A stretch of 64,000 nucleotides of DNA, from positions 806,001 through 870,000 of the forward strand of contig JAJKFH010000553.1 of NCBI GenBank assembly GCA_023333565.1. The letters run 5' to 3'. Source of the DNA: Puffinus mauretanicus. Taxonomy: Eukaryota; Chordata; Aves; Procellariiformes; Procellariidae. The position numbers and the translations under genes were made by a program. Positions within the stretch are counted from its first letter, which is position 1, and each line of letters opens with the position of its first letter. The notes beneath the pieces were generated by a model that saw only the letters and a list, made by a program, of their open reading frames with translations, made no database searches and was not told the DNA's origin. This document shows, one piece after another, positions 14,829 to 28,399 of the stretch.

Positions 14829-15435
14829 GACTGTGTGCTGATTTTGGCTGCGATAGAGTGAATTTTCTTCATAGTAGCTAGTATGGGGCTATGTTTTAGA
14901 TTTGTGCTGAAAATGGTGTTGATAATGGAAGGATGTTTTCCTTATTGGTGAGCAGTGCTTATACAGAGTCAAGGCCTTTTCTGCTCCTCACCCCACCCCA
15001 CCAGCGAGCAGGCTGGGGGTGCACAAGAAGCTGGGAGGGGACACGGCTGGGACAGCTGACCCCAACTGACCAAAGGGATATTCCACACCATATGACGTCA
15101 TGCTCAGCAATAAATGCTGGGGAAAGAAGGAGGAAGGGAGAATGTTCGGAGTGATGCCGTTTGTCTTCCCAAGTCACTGTTACGCGTGATGCAGCCCTGC
15201 TTTCCTGGGGATGGCGGAACACCTGCCTGCCAATGGGAAGGAGCGAATGGATTCCTTGTTTTGCTTTGCTTGCGCGCATGGCTTTTGCTTTAGCTATTGA
15301 ACTGTCTTTATCTTAACCCACGAGTTTTCTCATTTTTACCCTTCTGATTCTCTCCCCCATCCCACCGGGGGCAGGGAGCGAGCGAGCGGCTGTGTGGTGC
15401 TTAGTTGCTGGCTAGGGTTAAACCACGACAGACTG
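14829..15435 (+). mobile_element. Solo LTR (copy 1) with 5-bp target duplication
   Basis: A solo long terminal repeat occupies 14834-15430 (597 bp). It starts TGTGCTGATTTTGGCTG and ends AACCACGACA, so it keeps the TG...CA termini. A perfect 5-bp duplication, GACTG, flanks it at 14829-14833 and 15431-15435. A second copy of the same family lies at 47414-47988 in the same orientation, and the two are readily alignable end to end. No internal retroviral region sits next to it, so it formed by LTR-LTR recombination. A 5-bp duplication is the usual size for class III (ERVL-type) elements, against 4 bp for class I and 6 bp for class II. The family resembles LTRs I know from neoavian genomes, but the exact family name needs a repeat-library search. 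Orientation is inferred from the CRE/TATA arrangement. Confidence 0.93.
15093..15100 (+). promoter_or_regulatory. CRE palindrome in U3 of LTR copy 1
   Basis: TGACGTCA is a perfect cAMP-response element (CREB/ATF site), located where a U3 promoter would be expected. The equivalent position in LTR copy 2 reads TGATGTCA (47654-47661), one base off. About 10 bases downstream, where copy 2 has a TATAAG box, copy 1 reads AATAAA (15109-15114), so its original TATA box appears lost. Whether the CRE is bound in vivo is not known from sequence. Confidence 0.6.
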
Positions 15436-18400
15436 ATAGGACAAACCTTAATTTTCCTACCCTGCACCCCTTGGCTGACATCCTGCTTCACTACTCAATC
15501 ATTTAGCATCATGCAAAAGGTTAAAGCTCTCCTTCATCCATGCTTGAACCTCCATCTGCTACTGGAGGATGCTGAAGCATCCCATCATCTAGCCTAGCCC
15601 TGAACATCGAAAACTGCAGCAGCAGAAGCTGTCAGATGTTAAATGCTCAACTTTAAAAGTATCACCCACATAGGAAGGGGGGCAAAGGAAGGAGGGTGGG
15701 AGTACAGTGCAATTTAGTGAAAGTCACAGAGAGACACAGACACAATCATGCTTTGGCAAATCTAATTCTTACAGCCCAGTGCAGGTGGTTTAAAACCTCT
15801 TGTCTGCACCCCAACTCCATGTTGTTCCTAGTAAATGGACTGACATCACCCCTTAATCAAATCTCTCCACAATGCAGTCTGTTACTGTAGTTGTTACAGA
15901 GAAGATAAGGTTCTAACCAAATTATGCTTGAAAGCTACATGATGTAATTACTGATGTAACATTGCTTCTTGAAGTAAGAGAGAGAGAGAGTTTTTCTCCC
16001 CTCTTTCCTCTGGGGTTTGCAAAAAGCAATCACCTTGCATCAGACACACAGGCTTTCAAACACCAAAGCAAAACAGGTTTGGGTTGCAATTAGCACATGT
16101 TGACTGCTCACAAGCTCCTTCTCTCTAAGTTGGGTCCTGGTCCGTGATTCCTCCTCTGTCACATGTATTCAGGCTTGTTTTAGCAGATCTGATAGCTGCA
16201 GTTTATAGCAGTCCCATTAACACGATAGAAATTAGAAACCAGCTGAATCACTCTTACAGCCTTTCTGTCATTCTGGTTCAAAAAATGTTCCCCCGAAGTT
16301 ACAAAGTCAGCTCTCAGCCAGAGGAAATCCCCTACAGAGGCAGCAACAAAATTGCACTACAAGACTGACTGTGGAGGCATAATTTATGTGCAGAAACCAA
16401 GGTAAGAGTTTGCTATAGCCTGAGTGAGTGTGAAGCAGCTGATAGCTGTTTGCCAGGCAGAGAGTCTGAACTGCAGTTCTGCTCGGTTCCTTGATAATGT
16501 AGTTCATTCCTGGTGAGAGTATAAACTACAGCAACCTGGTGCCTCCCAGCTCCCCACCCCTTTCCTCCTATCGGTCACTGTTGACTGAATGTGAGTTACT
16601 GGTGTCATTAGAACCAATACACAGTAAATTGCAATGAGCCAATGACACAGTGCTTGTACCTGCAGCAAAAGACAGTTATAGCCAAATCCAAATGTCAAGT
16701 CAAATGCTAGCTTCAGAAAAAAAAAATCTACCAGGAGCATTAGGTATGATGGGGAATTTAAAACCAAATTGGATTACTATCTGTGTTATTATCTTTCTGG
16801 ATGACACTTGGAAGGAGATTACATTTCTCCTTTCCTTAGAGTGAGGTTTTGCTTCTTAAGAAGGAGTTTCCATTTTTGGACACATAAATAAGTCTGTTGC
16901 TTTAAACGATGTTGGCAGAGCTGGCTTAGCAGGCCTGCTGCATTTGCTTCTCCCTTTGCTGCTTCATAGACAGCTGAGACTTTTAATATGTTCTCTGGAA
17001 TGGATTTTATTATTGTCAGTTGCTTGTGGAAAATTGTCAGTGTTACTAAACTCTTTTGTTATCACCAGCCTGGAAAACTTGGAAGATTTATTTTTCATGA
17101 GGGTTTCCTGAGCCTATGTAAAGAAACAATACTTTCACAGGGTGCAACATACACACGGGGACACACACCCACCCCTCTCTCCTTGACACACAAACAGTAC
17201 TTTCAGAGGGCTGCTCTCTGTCAACAGCAAGTTTCCAGTCTTTATCAAACTGCCAACTTCCAAGAAATCAGACACTTGCAAAGTTAATTTCCTTCTTACT
17301 TCACTTCCAGAGTGCTCTGCGATTCCTCAAGGTTTCAGGTCTCTCTGTAAGCATGGTTCTGTGACATGGGCCAAGGTAACTACTAGATTTACGGCAGGCC
17401 ATGAACACTGGGAAACAAAGCCAATTGGGAGTATTGTTTTAAGCATGTGTGGGGATTTAGGCAGAGGCCTGTGTAAAGATACTCTAGTGCCACTGAGTTG
17501 CTGTCAGCTGTGGGCTGCGTTCTGACCACATGGCAGCTGAAAGCTCTAAGACTATATGTGACACATCTACTGCAGAAATAATCACAAGATTAATGAACCT
17601 ATTGCAGTTGTTTGATATTATTTCTGCCAGAGGATGCTCTTTTGCAGTTACAGAACTGGATTACCCCCTTCATGATCTCTGTTATTTGAAGAGAGACATG
17701 CACATCTCGGTTTAAGGATTGCGTGAGTTTATGAACACCTCTGATTGTTGTTTCAGCTAAAAGTAAAATGGATAGAGATCTTTTAGAAAAGTCAGAGAAC
17801 CCCACTACCCTGGCCAGTATTTTCTCTCCAAAACCTGGAAATGACTGTAGCTTTGCATGAAGTGGAACGAATCCACCTTGAATAGCTTCTGTGTTTCACT
17901 AAATGTTTTGGGGAAGCAGGATAGACACAGATGGGATGTTGCCCGTCAGTCTGGGATCCAGAAAGCTCCTCTGACCTGTATAGACACTTTGCTCCTTCAG
18001 GATGCTGATTTTCCACCAGAGACCCCATACCCCACTAAACTACAAGTAACAAAGTTGAGCAACATTCTTCCTGGAATCTCTGGGAGATTTTTTGCAGAAT
18101 GCTTTTAATCTTTCTTTTGCTTATCAGGAAATATAATTTTTTTAGTGATATTGTGCTTGAGTTCAGATATGCATAGGCTGTGGGCCAGATGTTTTTTCAC
18201 ACAGCACTCCCACATGTGTGTGCTGCTTGTCTCATGGCATTGCTTGTTACAGTCTTTCTATTATCACCAGCTAGCTGCTTCTCTCCTTTCTGCTCCTCCC
18301 TTGTATCATCCATGGCAAAACCACTGAGCCTGTCTGCAGTTGCCTGTGGTCTAACACAATGTTATGAGGCGGGCTCACTGCTCTCTACTTCCATCGCTGC

Positions 18401-21400
18401 CTTCTTACTACTGTCACAGACATTGTATAAATAGGCAGCTTGTGTCCAGCGTGTGCCCATATTTCTTCCCAGATAAGCAGCACTATTTATTTAGAAATGG
18501 ACGTTTCCGAGCTAGCTGGGGCCCACCACATATTGTAAGGTTTCCATTCCCCTTATTTACATCTTTGTTGGCAGCCATTAACAAATCCCAGTATTGCAGT
18601 AACTCTCTTCTGAAGAGTGCTGAGCTTCAAGTGGTGCTGTCAGCTACCACACAGCTGTTAGGAGGCTTTGTCTTTGTGCTTTCAGGTAGCTGCTGTTATA
18701 CGAGCTAGCACCATTGCCCAGTGAAGGCTGATAATCAAAAGCAGAACGGAACAAAACCTTTGCTCTTTCTTTGAGCAAACCGATTGACAGGGATTTGTGC
18801 AGACCCCGAGTTCAAGAACTGTGGCTAAGTATTATGCTGAAGTCAGTGCTGAAAGGTGAGATTTCTTGGTCTTGCCCAGCAGAGTGGCCTGTTCTCATCC
18901 CCAGAGCACAAAGCATTAAGGTGGTCTGTACATGCAAATGCTGCATTCCCTAGCCAAAAGCAAACAGCACCTCTCTAGAGTTTTAGATCAGGAGCCCATA
19001 TGGGCTCTGTCGTCACTTTCTAGGCAAGGCAAAAATCTTGAGGAGAAACGCATGGTTATTATACAAGCAAAGGAGCTACAGTTCTTTGCCCAGCCCTTCC
19101 CAAAGCAGGTGGTGAATAAAGAGTGCAAATACAAAAGTAATTTCTGTTCTGCTGTCCCTTTTCTGTTTTACTGCTGGAAAACCGCTGCTCAGAAGGTATC
19201 ATTTTAGGGAACACCAGGGGACTGTAGCCTCATTTCTTGTATTAGAAGTGAGCATGTGCCACAGGTGCTCGCCCCAAATATCACCTGCTTCATGAAGGCC
19301 TTTTCTTTCTCTGGACTGAGGAAATGACTATTTTGTCTTAGTACATCAGCTTAGATACAGCCAGGTATCTCCTAAACAGGACTATCCCCTGTGATAAAAA
19401 CACAAGCTGAGACTCTTCTCAAGGTGTGAACTCAAGTCCTGCCAAGATGACAACTGAAGTCCAGAGGAAAATGTATTGGTGCTGAGGGGTGAATGTGCAC
19501 AGTCTGAAGTACTGTTCTGCAAAGTCTCCTGTGCTGCTCTTCCCTCCAGTAAGTGATAAGAACTTTTGAGGCCTTGATATATATATGCCATTGACAGGCT
19601 ATTGTGTGCCGTCCAAAAGCTTCATCTGTCCAATCCTATTCATAAAGCTTTCCTTAAGGAGGTACTGGCAAAGATTTGGAGGTTCAGGAGTTTTAAAAGC
19701 TCCTAAGGACTATTATAGTCACATCATCTGAACTCCAGTATAGTACAGGCCATTTAATTTCACTCATTGGTCCCTAAGTTTAGACGAGCAGCTTCTTACT
19801 GAAGCAGTTGTGATATCTTTTGGAAAGACATCCACCCTGACGTGAAGACTCCAGGAGATGGAGAATGTACCACATCCCTTGATAATAGTTACCACTGTTT
19901 AATTACTCTTACACTTGAAAATTCTTGTGCCTGTGCCTATTAAACTAAAAAGCTTTCTCATATCTGAAATCTTCCTCCACTTAGGTACTTACAGGCTGTG
20001 GTAAAACCATCTTTTCCCTTTCCTATTGGTGTTTGCACTGTGTTAAGGCTAGATGAGGAGGACTATTTCCATGCTGTGATTCAGCCTTGGCAGTTTCCCT
20101 GAGCCAACCCTATTTTATATGCCTTTTTTGAAACAAAGCATGGACACCAGGACAGGTATAGGTTTCCAGAAATGGCTTTGGGAAAAGGTTAGTACAACCT
20201 ACTTCTCCATGTTTCATTTTCCTGGAGAACCTGTTTTAGCCAGGGAAGTGCTGAAACATCTCAGCCAGTTTAACCTAGTCCTTTAACGGTTCTCTAAACA
20301 GTTTGGGGAATTAAAAAAACCAATGCTCCTGGCAAGTTCAGGGAAGTTCTGCTGAGTATCAAGAAACAAAAGAGAAGCAGTGGCTAATGCCTTGTAGCTT
20401 ATTTTCCATCTATCACGAAGGAGGAGGGCAAAGGGTTAGTGGGAACCGCTTGTAATTGCAGGTTTCAAAATTTGTCTCTATTGTGAAAGCTCAAGTATGG
20501 AAATAATTGCTTTGTTTAACTTCAGCTCTGTTCCTTTTGCACTGCATTTAAAAATACCCAAGAATATCTTGAGAGCTGCATATTCATGAGTAACTGGCAG
20601 AATGATCCCAGTAACTTGGGACTAGCACTCCTGAGCTCAGACTGTTTTCTCTGAGTCAAATACAACCAAAAACTTTACTGATAGCACTGAAACCTGAAGT
20701 ATATAGACATCAGACAGCCCATCAACAGCAACACATAAGCTAAAGACATAGATGGAATTAACAGCCCCAATGCAGTATTATGTCTGCTGAGCTCTTCTTT
20801 CACATTTGCCTGCTTTGGGGAAGGTGGAGGTTTTAGCTGTAACAGTTACTGGTGGTTTCTGCAAGCATTGATTTTTTTCTGATGAGTAGAAGAAACTTGC
20901 CATGTATCCTTTTGAGATATGCCTGAGATATTTCCTAAAAGGAAACAAGTAAAACTTCTGGAACCTCATTCTGGCTGAAAAAAATAGACAAGTTATTCTT
21001 GCTCTAAACCTCAGTTTGCATTCCCTTCCTACTAGGACAATAAAGCAAACACATAATTTACTGATTAGTTTTGCTACTCTGGCTACTGACTCAGTATTCA
21101 CCTGTGAATTTTGCTTTCTCCCTTCACAGTTTACCATTCTACTATATTCAACAAAGCAGTTCACTCGAAGTGAGGGTCTTTCCTGTTCATAGGCCCAGCA
21201 GAAGGCCTGCATGGGACAGTCCATAAATACCCACTATAACTAATTTAACTTAAACCTTCAACTTATGTTGGCTTGTTAGAAAAATAAAAATAGATGAATC
21301 ACTGCCCTTCAGTTTTAAAAGAGCCACTGCCAACTATTCCACTCCAGATGATCCAGTACCCCAGCATGAGATACAGTCAAATTTTGCTCTCGCAGAGATT

Positions 21401-23550
21401 TCACACAGATTTGTGCTGTACCTGCACCTACTTGATATGGTCCTCTAGAAGCCTGGAGTCTGTTTAAAATCTCAGTCGAAGCTACCATTAGAATTTGCAG
21501 TTCTGCTAATAGCCTTTATTCCCTCCCTCTGTTTTTCATCACACACCTGGGAACCCAGATTTTATTGTTATATGTCTACTGCATGCCAATGTCTCCTGAC
21601 TCCTCAGTGCTTTGGCCCTTTACCCATCTGGCTGCCTTCAGTTCTATGCAAGAGGTATTGCTTAGGGGCATAGCAGCCAGGTGCAAATGACTGCAGCCCT
21701 AGCAGCTGGCTCAGTGCGTTTATTTGTTTTCTTTGCTGTTGGGCTTATGCCCATCACCAAGGAATCTTTGGTGCCGAGGCTATAGCACTCACTTTTGCGA
21801 ATTTAAATCCCATTCTCCAGCTGAGTGTCCAAGAGCAACAAAAGCCAGCAGCATCAAAACTGATTAAACACCTCTCCGTAGAATGAACTCTGGTTGCATA
21901 GTAAAGGTGCAAAATGAATGTTTAAGGCAGAGACTGAACCCCAGCACCAGTCTTCCGCTGCTGACAGGCTTTACAGCAGGATGACAGGCCCGCAAACAGC
22001 AGACAGGAAGCTGGGCTATAACCAGTGCAACGGGCTGTGCAGCGAAAGGTTTGCTGCTGGCATCTGGGGCCACAAATGGCTTTGCTGTGGTGTTAACTGC
22101 TCTGCAGTACAGTGCACCATGCACTTCAACGTACTCCTGCAAATATTAACGAAGGCTCAAGACACCTCTCGTTTATCTCTGTTTTGCAGATGGGTAGGAT
22201 AGAAGGAGACCTTTCAGGGACTCCTTCAGGGCTGCACTGAGGCTCTGCGGCATAATCAAGATTACAACACTTGCAGTCATTTTGTCAGTCTGAAACTGTA
22301 CTGCCCTGCTGGACCAGGGAACAGAACTAAAGAGTCTCGTTTTTCAGCCTCTAGCCCCTCCGGGCTGACTAGACACCCTTGCTTATAATCACGGGTAATT
22401 TTAGTTTCAAAGTTGAAATTTATTACTTCTCTCCTGGAGCATTATGCTTCTCAGGGTGGTGGCACTTACGAAGATTGTTTCATGCACGTGTTTGTGTCTT
22501 TCTCTGAAGCCAAAGTGGAAGTATGTCCCTACTTTGCTTCCACTCCTATCATCCATGCCAGGGGATCTTTAATACTTGATCTTTTTTGAGGTCAACGTTT
22601 TTCTCCCTTCTCTTTTTGTGTTCAGAGGGAAAATAAACGCTTCTTTAGGACCTGTGCAAAGCAACCATGTGCATTTTCAGCACCTAGGAATCCCTGATCC
22701 CCCAGAGAGCTCCCTAATTAAACATGAACTCGCTCACTCGCCCAAGCTTCATGGCTCAGCTACTATTACCCTGCTGTACCGCCTCCAGCCAGTGTCTGCT
22801 GCATCACAGAGCAGCTAGTTAGAGATGAAGAGAAGAGGCTTTGTTGCCTTTGATGTTCACACATCACAGCTGTCGCTCTTAGACCACTTAATAATTATTT
22901 TTCCTTTTTGTGGATTAGGACTATCAGGGCAATGCAGTTTCTTTACACCTGTACCTGTGAATAGCCTGATTGCATTTGGGGGAATATGTATGGAAGTGGC
23001 TTTATTTAAAGCATAGGTGCTGAAGACAACCAGAATTAAGTTGCTAGAGCAGGGAACATACTTCCAATAGAGCACGTAGCCAGATGCTCGTGCTGTAAAG
23101 TCAACATTGTAGGAGTCAGGAGGTCAAGCTATTACAGACGGTAGCTAACCCATTTCTCCTGTCTATACAGTGTCTATCTGCTGTCATTTAACATGTTGTT
23201 GCCTCTTCTCTGAGCTGCCACCACTCTGGATATAATGAAATACCTTTTGAAAAACAAAGTTCTAGCTATATAAAAATTTAACAAAAACACATCTAGCCAT
23301 CAATCTCCCATAGTCTCCCACTCCTTACCACAGGCAGGCATTTAGAAAGCTTCTCCAAGCTGGGCAAGCGGAGTTTGTTCGGGACAGAATATTGTACTGC
23401 CCTCCTCTGTGGTCCCAGAAGCAATCCTTTAAGATTAAGAAAAATACAGATTGTAATCTGTTTCACATAGTTGCTCTGTGAACCGTTTTACAGAGTTGCC
23501 TACTAGAAAAAGGGCTGAAGCCGAAGAGGAAGGTGAACAGAGAGTGACCG
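15436..23550. other. Gene-free stretch, no supported exons
   Basis: I find no supported gene, RNA or recent transposon. A 148-codon minus-strand frame at 20778-21224 has no recognisable domain and skewed composition, and I treat it as chance. A short AG run is listed separately. AT-rich sequence around 20505-20600 could be conserved noncoding DNA, but I have no specific evidence. Confidence 0.55.
15977..15990. repeat. (AG)7 dinucleotide run
   Basis: There are seven perfect AG units, followed directly by a T-rich/pyrimidine stretch. It is an ordinary short microsatellite. Confidence 0.85.
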
Positions 23551-23576
23551 CGTGCGCGCACACACACACACACACA
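23551..23576. repeat. Alternating CG/CA tract, Z-DNA-prone
   Basis: A strictly alternating pyrimidine-purine run of 26 bases starts with CGTGCGCG and continues as nine CA units (23559-23576). CG followed by CA alternation is the classical composition for left-handed Z-DNA under supercoiling. No gene or promoter is recognisable nearby, so it is most simply a microsatellite. Confidence 0.85.
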
Positions 23577-26500
23577 GAGTTTTCTCGTCCACATATCAGG
23601 ATGTTCTGGGAAAATCCCAAACCTTCATTTTGCAGCAACAGAGGCAAGCAACGCGTTCATGGGCAGGCTGGCAGCACCCAAGGTAATCCTGAAAGGGTCT
23701 GGATTGCTGTGGCTCTGTGGCATTAAGCGTAAGTAGCTACCCGTTTCAGCCTGGCTCTGCTCCCCGCCTCACAAAGCCACAGTGCTCTGGGGCAGTGCCA
23801 GTGCCAGCCAGTAGTATAACAGGTGTGGAAAGTGACCCTGCTTGTCGTGCAGCGTCTCATCGCTGGTAACATCTGTCTCGGTCACAAGGAGGAGCACTTG
23901 GCCTCACTTTAGCCAATGGAGAAGCTGCGGTACCTCGGGAAGTATATTAGCCAGTGAGTGCCCTTCCAAGGTCTTGTTTTTGGTTTATTCACTGCTGATA
24001 AGAAGCTTATTTCATCAGGGCACTGTGGGCTGGCCAGTTCACTTTCATGAACCAGTACCTGAAATAAATGTTGCCGCTGTCTACCTAAGAATAGTTATGT
24101 TGCTGTAAGGGATCTTCCAGCATACCCTGAAAGAAGAGAGCAGACATCCTCAGGAAGCCCCAGTGAGCCAAAGAGAGCCTGGAAATACATCAAGAGAAAC
24201 AACCTACAGAAGACATGAATGAAAACGAGGGAGCAAGTGAGGATGGAACATTGGAGCTTGCAACGGCCAGCAACGTTGACGGGTAGTTAGATCTATACAA
24301 GAGGGAAACAACCTTTGCCCCACCTCATATAAACTTATATTTAGTTTTGTTAATCAAAATCTGCTTTGTTTTGATTTGATCGTAGGATTTTTTCATTGAA
24401 CAGGCAAAATTTGCAAAAAGAAAAAAGATGACAATTTAAAATGTTAATTCTCATCTAAGTGTTCCACAGGAACTAACATACAATTAGTAACCACTCCTGA
24501 AATTCTGCCTGACCACAGTTACAGCAATATCTGGACTGAAAGGCTAGAAGGGGAAAGAAAAAAATAAGAAACAGTGTGTGCTTCTTGCCTATGCTTTGAA
24601 TTTTGGCCAAGAATATATCTCTCTTACTTACATGTGTTGTTAAACAGGCAATGCCTGCCTTCAATGTATTGGATTTTTCTGTAAGGCCCTCATGAAAGCA
24701 TTTAGACACTGAAGAGATCAGAACTGTTTTCTTTTCCCCTTTCCTGTCTCCCCCTGCACTGTTCTCTCTCTTCCAGTGTGTGTTCCATCAAGGAACCGTT
24801 TTGATTAACTGGAGAAAAGGCCTGTAAACATTCTAATACTGTAATTCACTCATGCTCTGACTGTAAGTTTACATAAAGCTTATAGCGAGGGAGTCTTGAT
24901 GTCTAGTTGGGACCTTACATGACTGTTCTCTCTTTTTGCCATCTTTCATTCTTGCCCATGGTTTGCTACTTTTCTCTTATTCTGTTTTTTCCTTTCAAAT
25001 CCAATATACTTGTTCAAATGGGCTTGTCCAAACTGAGTTATAAAATCTTCAATTGCTTTAGGGTTGACGAGTGTTTGTAATCTATCAGCTGTGCAATATC
25101 TTCTGCTCTATTTGCCAAGGGCTGCAAAACCATAGTCCACCTTGTTAGGACTCATCTGTGTAGAGCACTCTCTCAGAATATTAAATTAATCCAATATTTA
25201 TCTCCGTGCCCCTATTGTTCTGCCCTCTTAAACCTTAGATAGCAAGATGGTTAACAAGGTAGGTGTACTTTCTACACTCTGTTAAGCTATTTGGAAAAAA
25301 GATAGTAATGGGACACTGCAGCCATATCATAAGCCACAGGGAATTATATCCGAAACATGCAAAGTTGCATTCCAAAGTGAATAGTCTATTGATCCTAAGC
25401 TTTTTCAATTCCTTTCAAGAAATCTCTCCTGCTTTCTTCCTGTTACTATAGCTGTAATAAATAATAAATAAACCTTTCAGTTTATTATTACAGATCTTAA
25501 CCCTATTATGGGGCCCTTTCTGCCAACCATTCCAGTCCCTTGTATGCCAAAGGAGTCACTTCCTGTATGTGACTGCCTTGAAACAAATGCAGGGAAATGC
25601 TTTCAAACCATCTGCAGTCATCTTTGCGATGCCTGAAGCACACAGTCCTGCTCCAGCTCCAGGGAAGTTTATGGCTAACAATGCTGAAGGTTTCCAGTGC
25701 TGCATCTCACCATTACATTGTGAGGTCTGCTCAGTGGCTTTGGAGGACTCATCCTGAGATCCTTGGGGGGGTTGTATTTTTTCTCTTCTTTCTATTCTTT
25801 ACCCACTGCACAGCTGTATGTGCCCACCCGTGGCAGGTTCAGCAGACATGAAGAATGGAAGTGCCATTTAAAACTTCTCTGCTAAAGGCAAAACCTGCTA
25901 TCACAGCAGGTTCACCAAGTAAGTGTCATGGTCTACATGCCTAGGAGAAATATGCACTGCTTTTGCCTATATTCCTCTTATCCAGGGGTCAAGCAGAGCA
26001 TTTTAATCTCTAAGACTGATTGATCCATCACAAAACTCCCTGAAAATATGCTAATGAGAGAAAATTTAAGGAGCAAGGAAACAGCAGAATGGCATCAAGA
26101 CAGGTGCAAAACCAGTAACTGCCTTTTGACGTACTAATCAAATTATGAGGCATGAGTTTCTGTTTGAACTAAGCAAAATAAATACTCTTGACCCAGAAAC
26201 ACTTAGGGGGAAAAATGCCAGAGACTCATAAAACCATCACTGCAGTGTTTGCATTGATAATTTTAACTGGCACTTTACAGTGTGGCGTTTCATTCATATG
26301 CTCAAAGCAAAAAATCTACCCCCAAGTCAAAAAACATTAAAGTAAAAAATGGATTTCAATGAAACACAATATAAAAAAAAGAAATATCTGTAAATGGAAT
26401 TGCAAGCAAACTGCATAAAGCTCCAGAGTGAGCCTTTCCTATCTGTTCCAGAAACTTTACCTCTTGCAGCTGCAATGTGATCAGTATTCGTACCTACTTT

Positions 26501-27180
26501 CCTAAGATTTTACCGCTTATGGTAATGTTCAGTGGTCCCTCAATAACAGGCATTTGTCTGTTCATTTCCATATCTCCTAAAAACTAACTAAGAGCAGGTA
26601 TTAAGCCTTCCTCTTCTCAATATCTGATCTGCCAATGCTGGAATGAACAGAATGACAATTTCTAGATTGGGTAAGTGATGAAATGTGGGAAGTGGTATCA
26701 GAGAAGCAGAACGGGTAAGGGAGAAAAAAACCCTCACTGAAGACAGAAAACGTGAAATGATTTGCGTTCCAGCAATGAGTTTTCTTCCCACAGACACAAA
26801 TGTTGGAGTTCACATGACTGCAAAAACACTACTACCATGTAAAAGTTGGCTCTGCTCTGAAAAATGTGAAGTGCCTTTTCAATGCGAATTCACAGTATCT
26901 CCAAGGGGAAAAGTGCTCTCTTTCAAAGCTTTGAAAAAAGGCAAAAAGAAAATGGTAATTTTCACCCAGAATCAAATAAACAAACAATAAAAAACATCTT
27001 CACATGTGAATCTCACGGAGCTGGCAGACTCGGGCAGTTTCATACACTGTACATCAGTGTTAACGATGCCACTGCTCCATACTTCGTAAGCCAAAGGGCA
27101 CAGGGACCAAGCTTCGCCAGGATAAGATTCCCCAGTTTTCAGTCAGTGGCACCGAAAACTACTTTTTAATTTTAAGCAAT
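23577..27180. other. Gene-free stretch, no supported exons
   Basis: I see no supported exon, RNA gene or mobile element. A few A/T-rich stretches (for example near 26300-26400) and short random frames are present. Nothing else stands out. Confidence 0.55.
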
Positions 27181-27340
27181 TACCAGAGTGGGACAGACAA
27201 GTCCAATCTAGTCCAATAGTCCATCTTCAGCAGCAGCAGCCAGGACCAGTCGCTTTAGAGGAAGGTGCTTAAAAATTTGCAAAAGGCAATTGTGGATAGT
27301 TTTGCAGAGGCAAACATTTCCTCTCTGGAGGTAGTGCCAA
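27181..27340. repeat. Ancient CR1-like amniote repeat relic
   Basis: The blocks 'gtccaatctagtccaatagt' (27201-27220), 'ccaggaccagtcgctttaga' (27240-27259) followed by 'ggaaggtgc', and 'ggcaattgtgga' (27285-27296) occur in the same order and spacing as in an old CR1-related repeat common in turtle, crocodile and bird genomes ('...tagtccag...ggccagtaccagatgcttcagaggaaggtgc...ggcaattatgg...'). The recognition is from memory and the copy is strongly decayed. Orientation is left open. Confidence 0.5.
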
Positions 27341-28368
27341 ACTTGACACAGGTGTGCAAATTTTTCTAAACTATTTGATCCAGCTTCACTACCCCTTCTT
27401 GGCCTCTTTAAACTGTAAACAGATTAGGGCTTGGCCTTATCCATCCAGATGGAAATCAATCTAGCATAGAGAAATCTGCAGCTGGTGTAAGGTCATTGAA
27501 TTTAGCTGCTTCCTTAGCTCTCACATCCCTGACTCTACATAGTCCAGGGTTTCTCCTGCACTCTGACTCTTCTCTGGGACAGAGAAGACCCTTGCAGCTG
27601 AATATTGCCTAAAGCTGCCCCTAGCTGTCTCTCATGTGAGATGAGGAGGAAATAGGGAGAAAGAACAGGGAGTTGCACTAGCTCCCTCTTCACTGCACTG
27701 CTGGCACCTCAGCTGCAATAAGGAGTCTGTTCTCTTAGATGTGGGTAATTATACCAGTCTATACAGTACCCAGGTGCTAGCAAAGTACCTGCTGAAGGGA
27801 GAGTCTCTTATGAGAAGATGATTCCCATCTGTTTGCTTAAGCTTAATAATCCAGCCTCTTCCATTGCTTCCTCTTCCATACTGCAATTTTGCTTTTGCCA
27901 TTGGAAGAGACTTTTCCAATGCCTGTTACATCAATGGCTGAATAGTTCCCTTAATTTCTATGCTTGAATACAAACTATTTCCAAATAAAGATGGCACATA
28001 ATAAGCCTTAATATGAATGATTGCTTAGCGGAAAGGGAGGCATGAGTGTAATGGCAGTGGAGGAGAGAGAGCAGTAAATAGGTATCTCACGCAGGGAGAA
28101 AACAGCTCTGATTTCTATTATCTCAGTAATAAATGGCTGTTTGTCATTCTTCAGTGTTACTATATATGGCTTGATATTACAATACACACTGTATAACTCA
28201 GTTACTCAATGCAAGAGGCTGTGGCATCCTTCCAAAACCTAATATATGTGAAAAAGTAATTTCTGCAAGGAACTCATCTCTGTCGCTGTCATGGATTTGC
28301 TGAAGAAACTGATTGGCAACCAGTTATCTAGGGGGGATTTTTAAAAGAGCATACATTTAATATTTTAT

Positions 28369-28399
28369 CATTGGATCACATTGGATCACATGGATCAAA
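28369..28399. repeat. Short tandem repeat, about 10-bp unit
   Basis: The unit ATTGGATCAC is repeated twice and followed by a partial third copy with a 2-bp deletion (CATGGATCA). It is a small local duplication with no other visible structure. Confidence 0.7.

Noticed and set aside
20778..21224. 148-codon minus-strand frame
   Set aside because: No recognisable motif, no flanking splice signals and unbiased codon use. Treated as chance.
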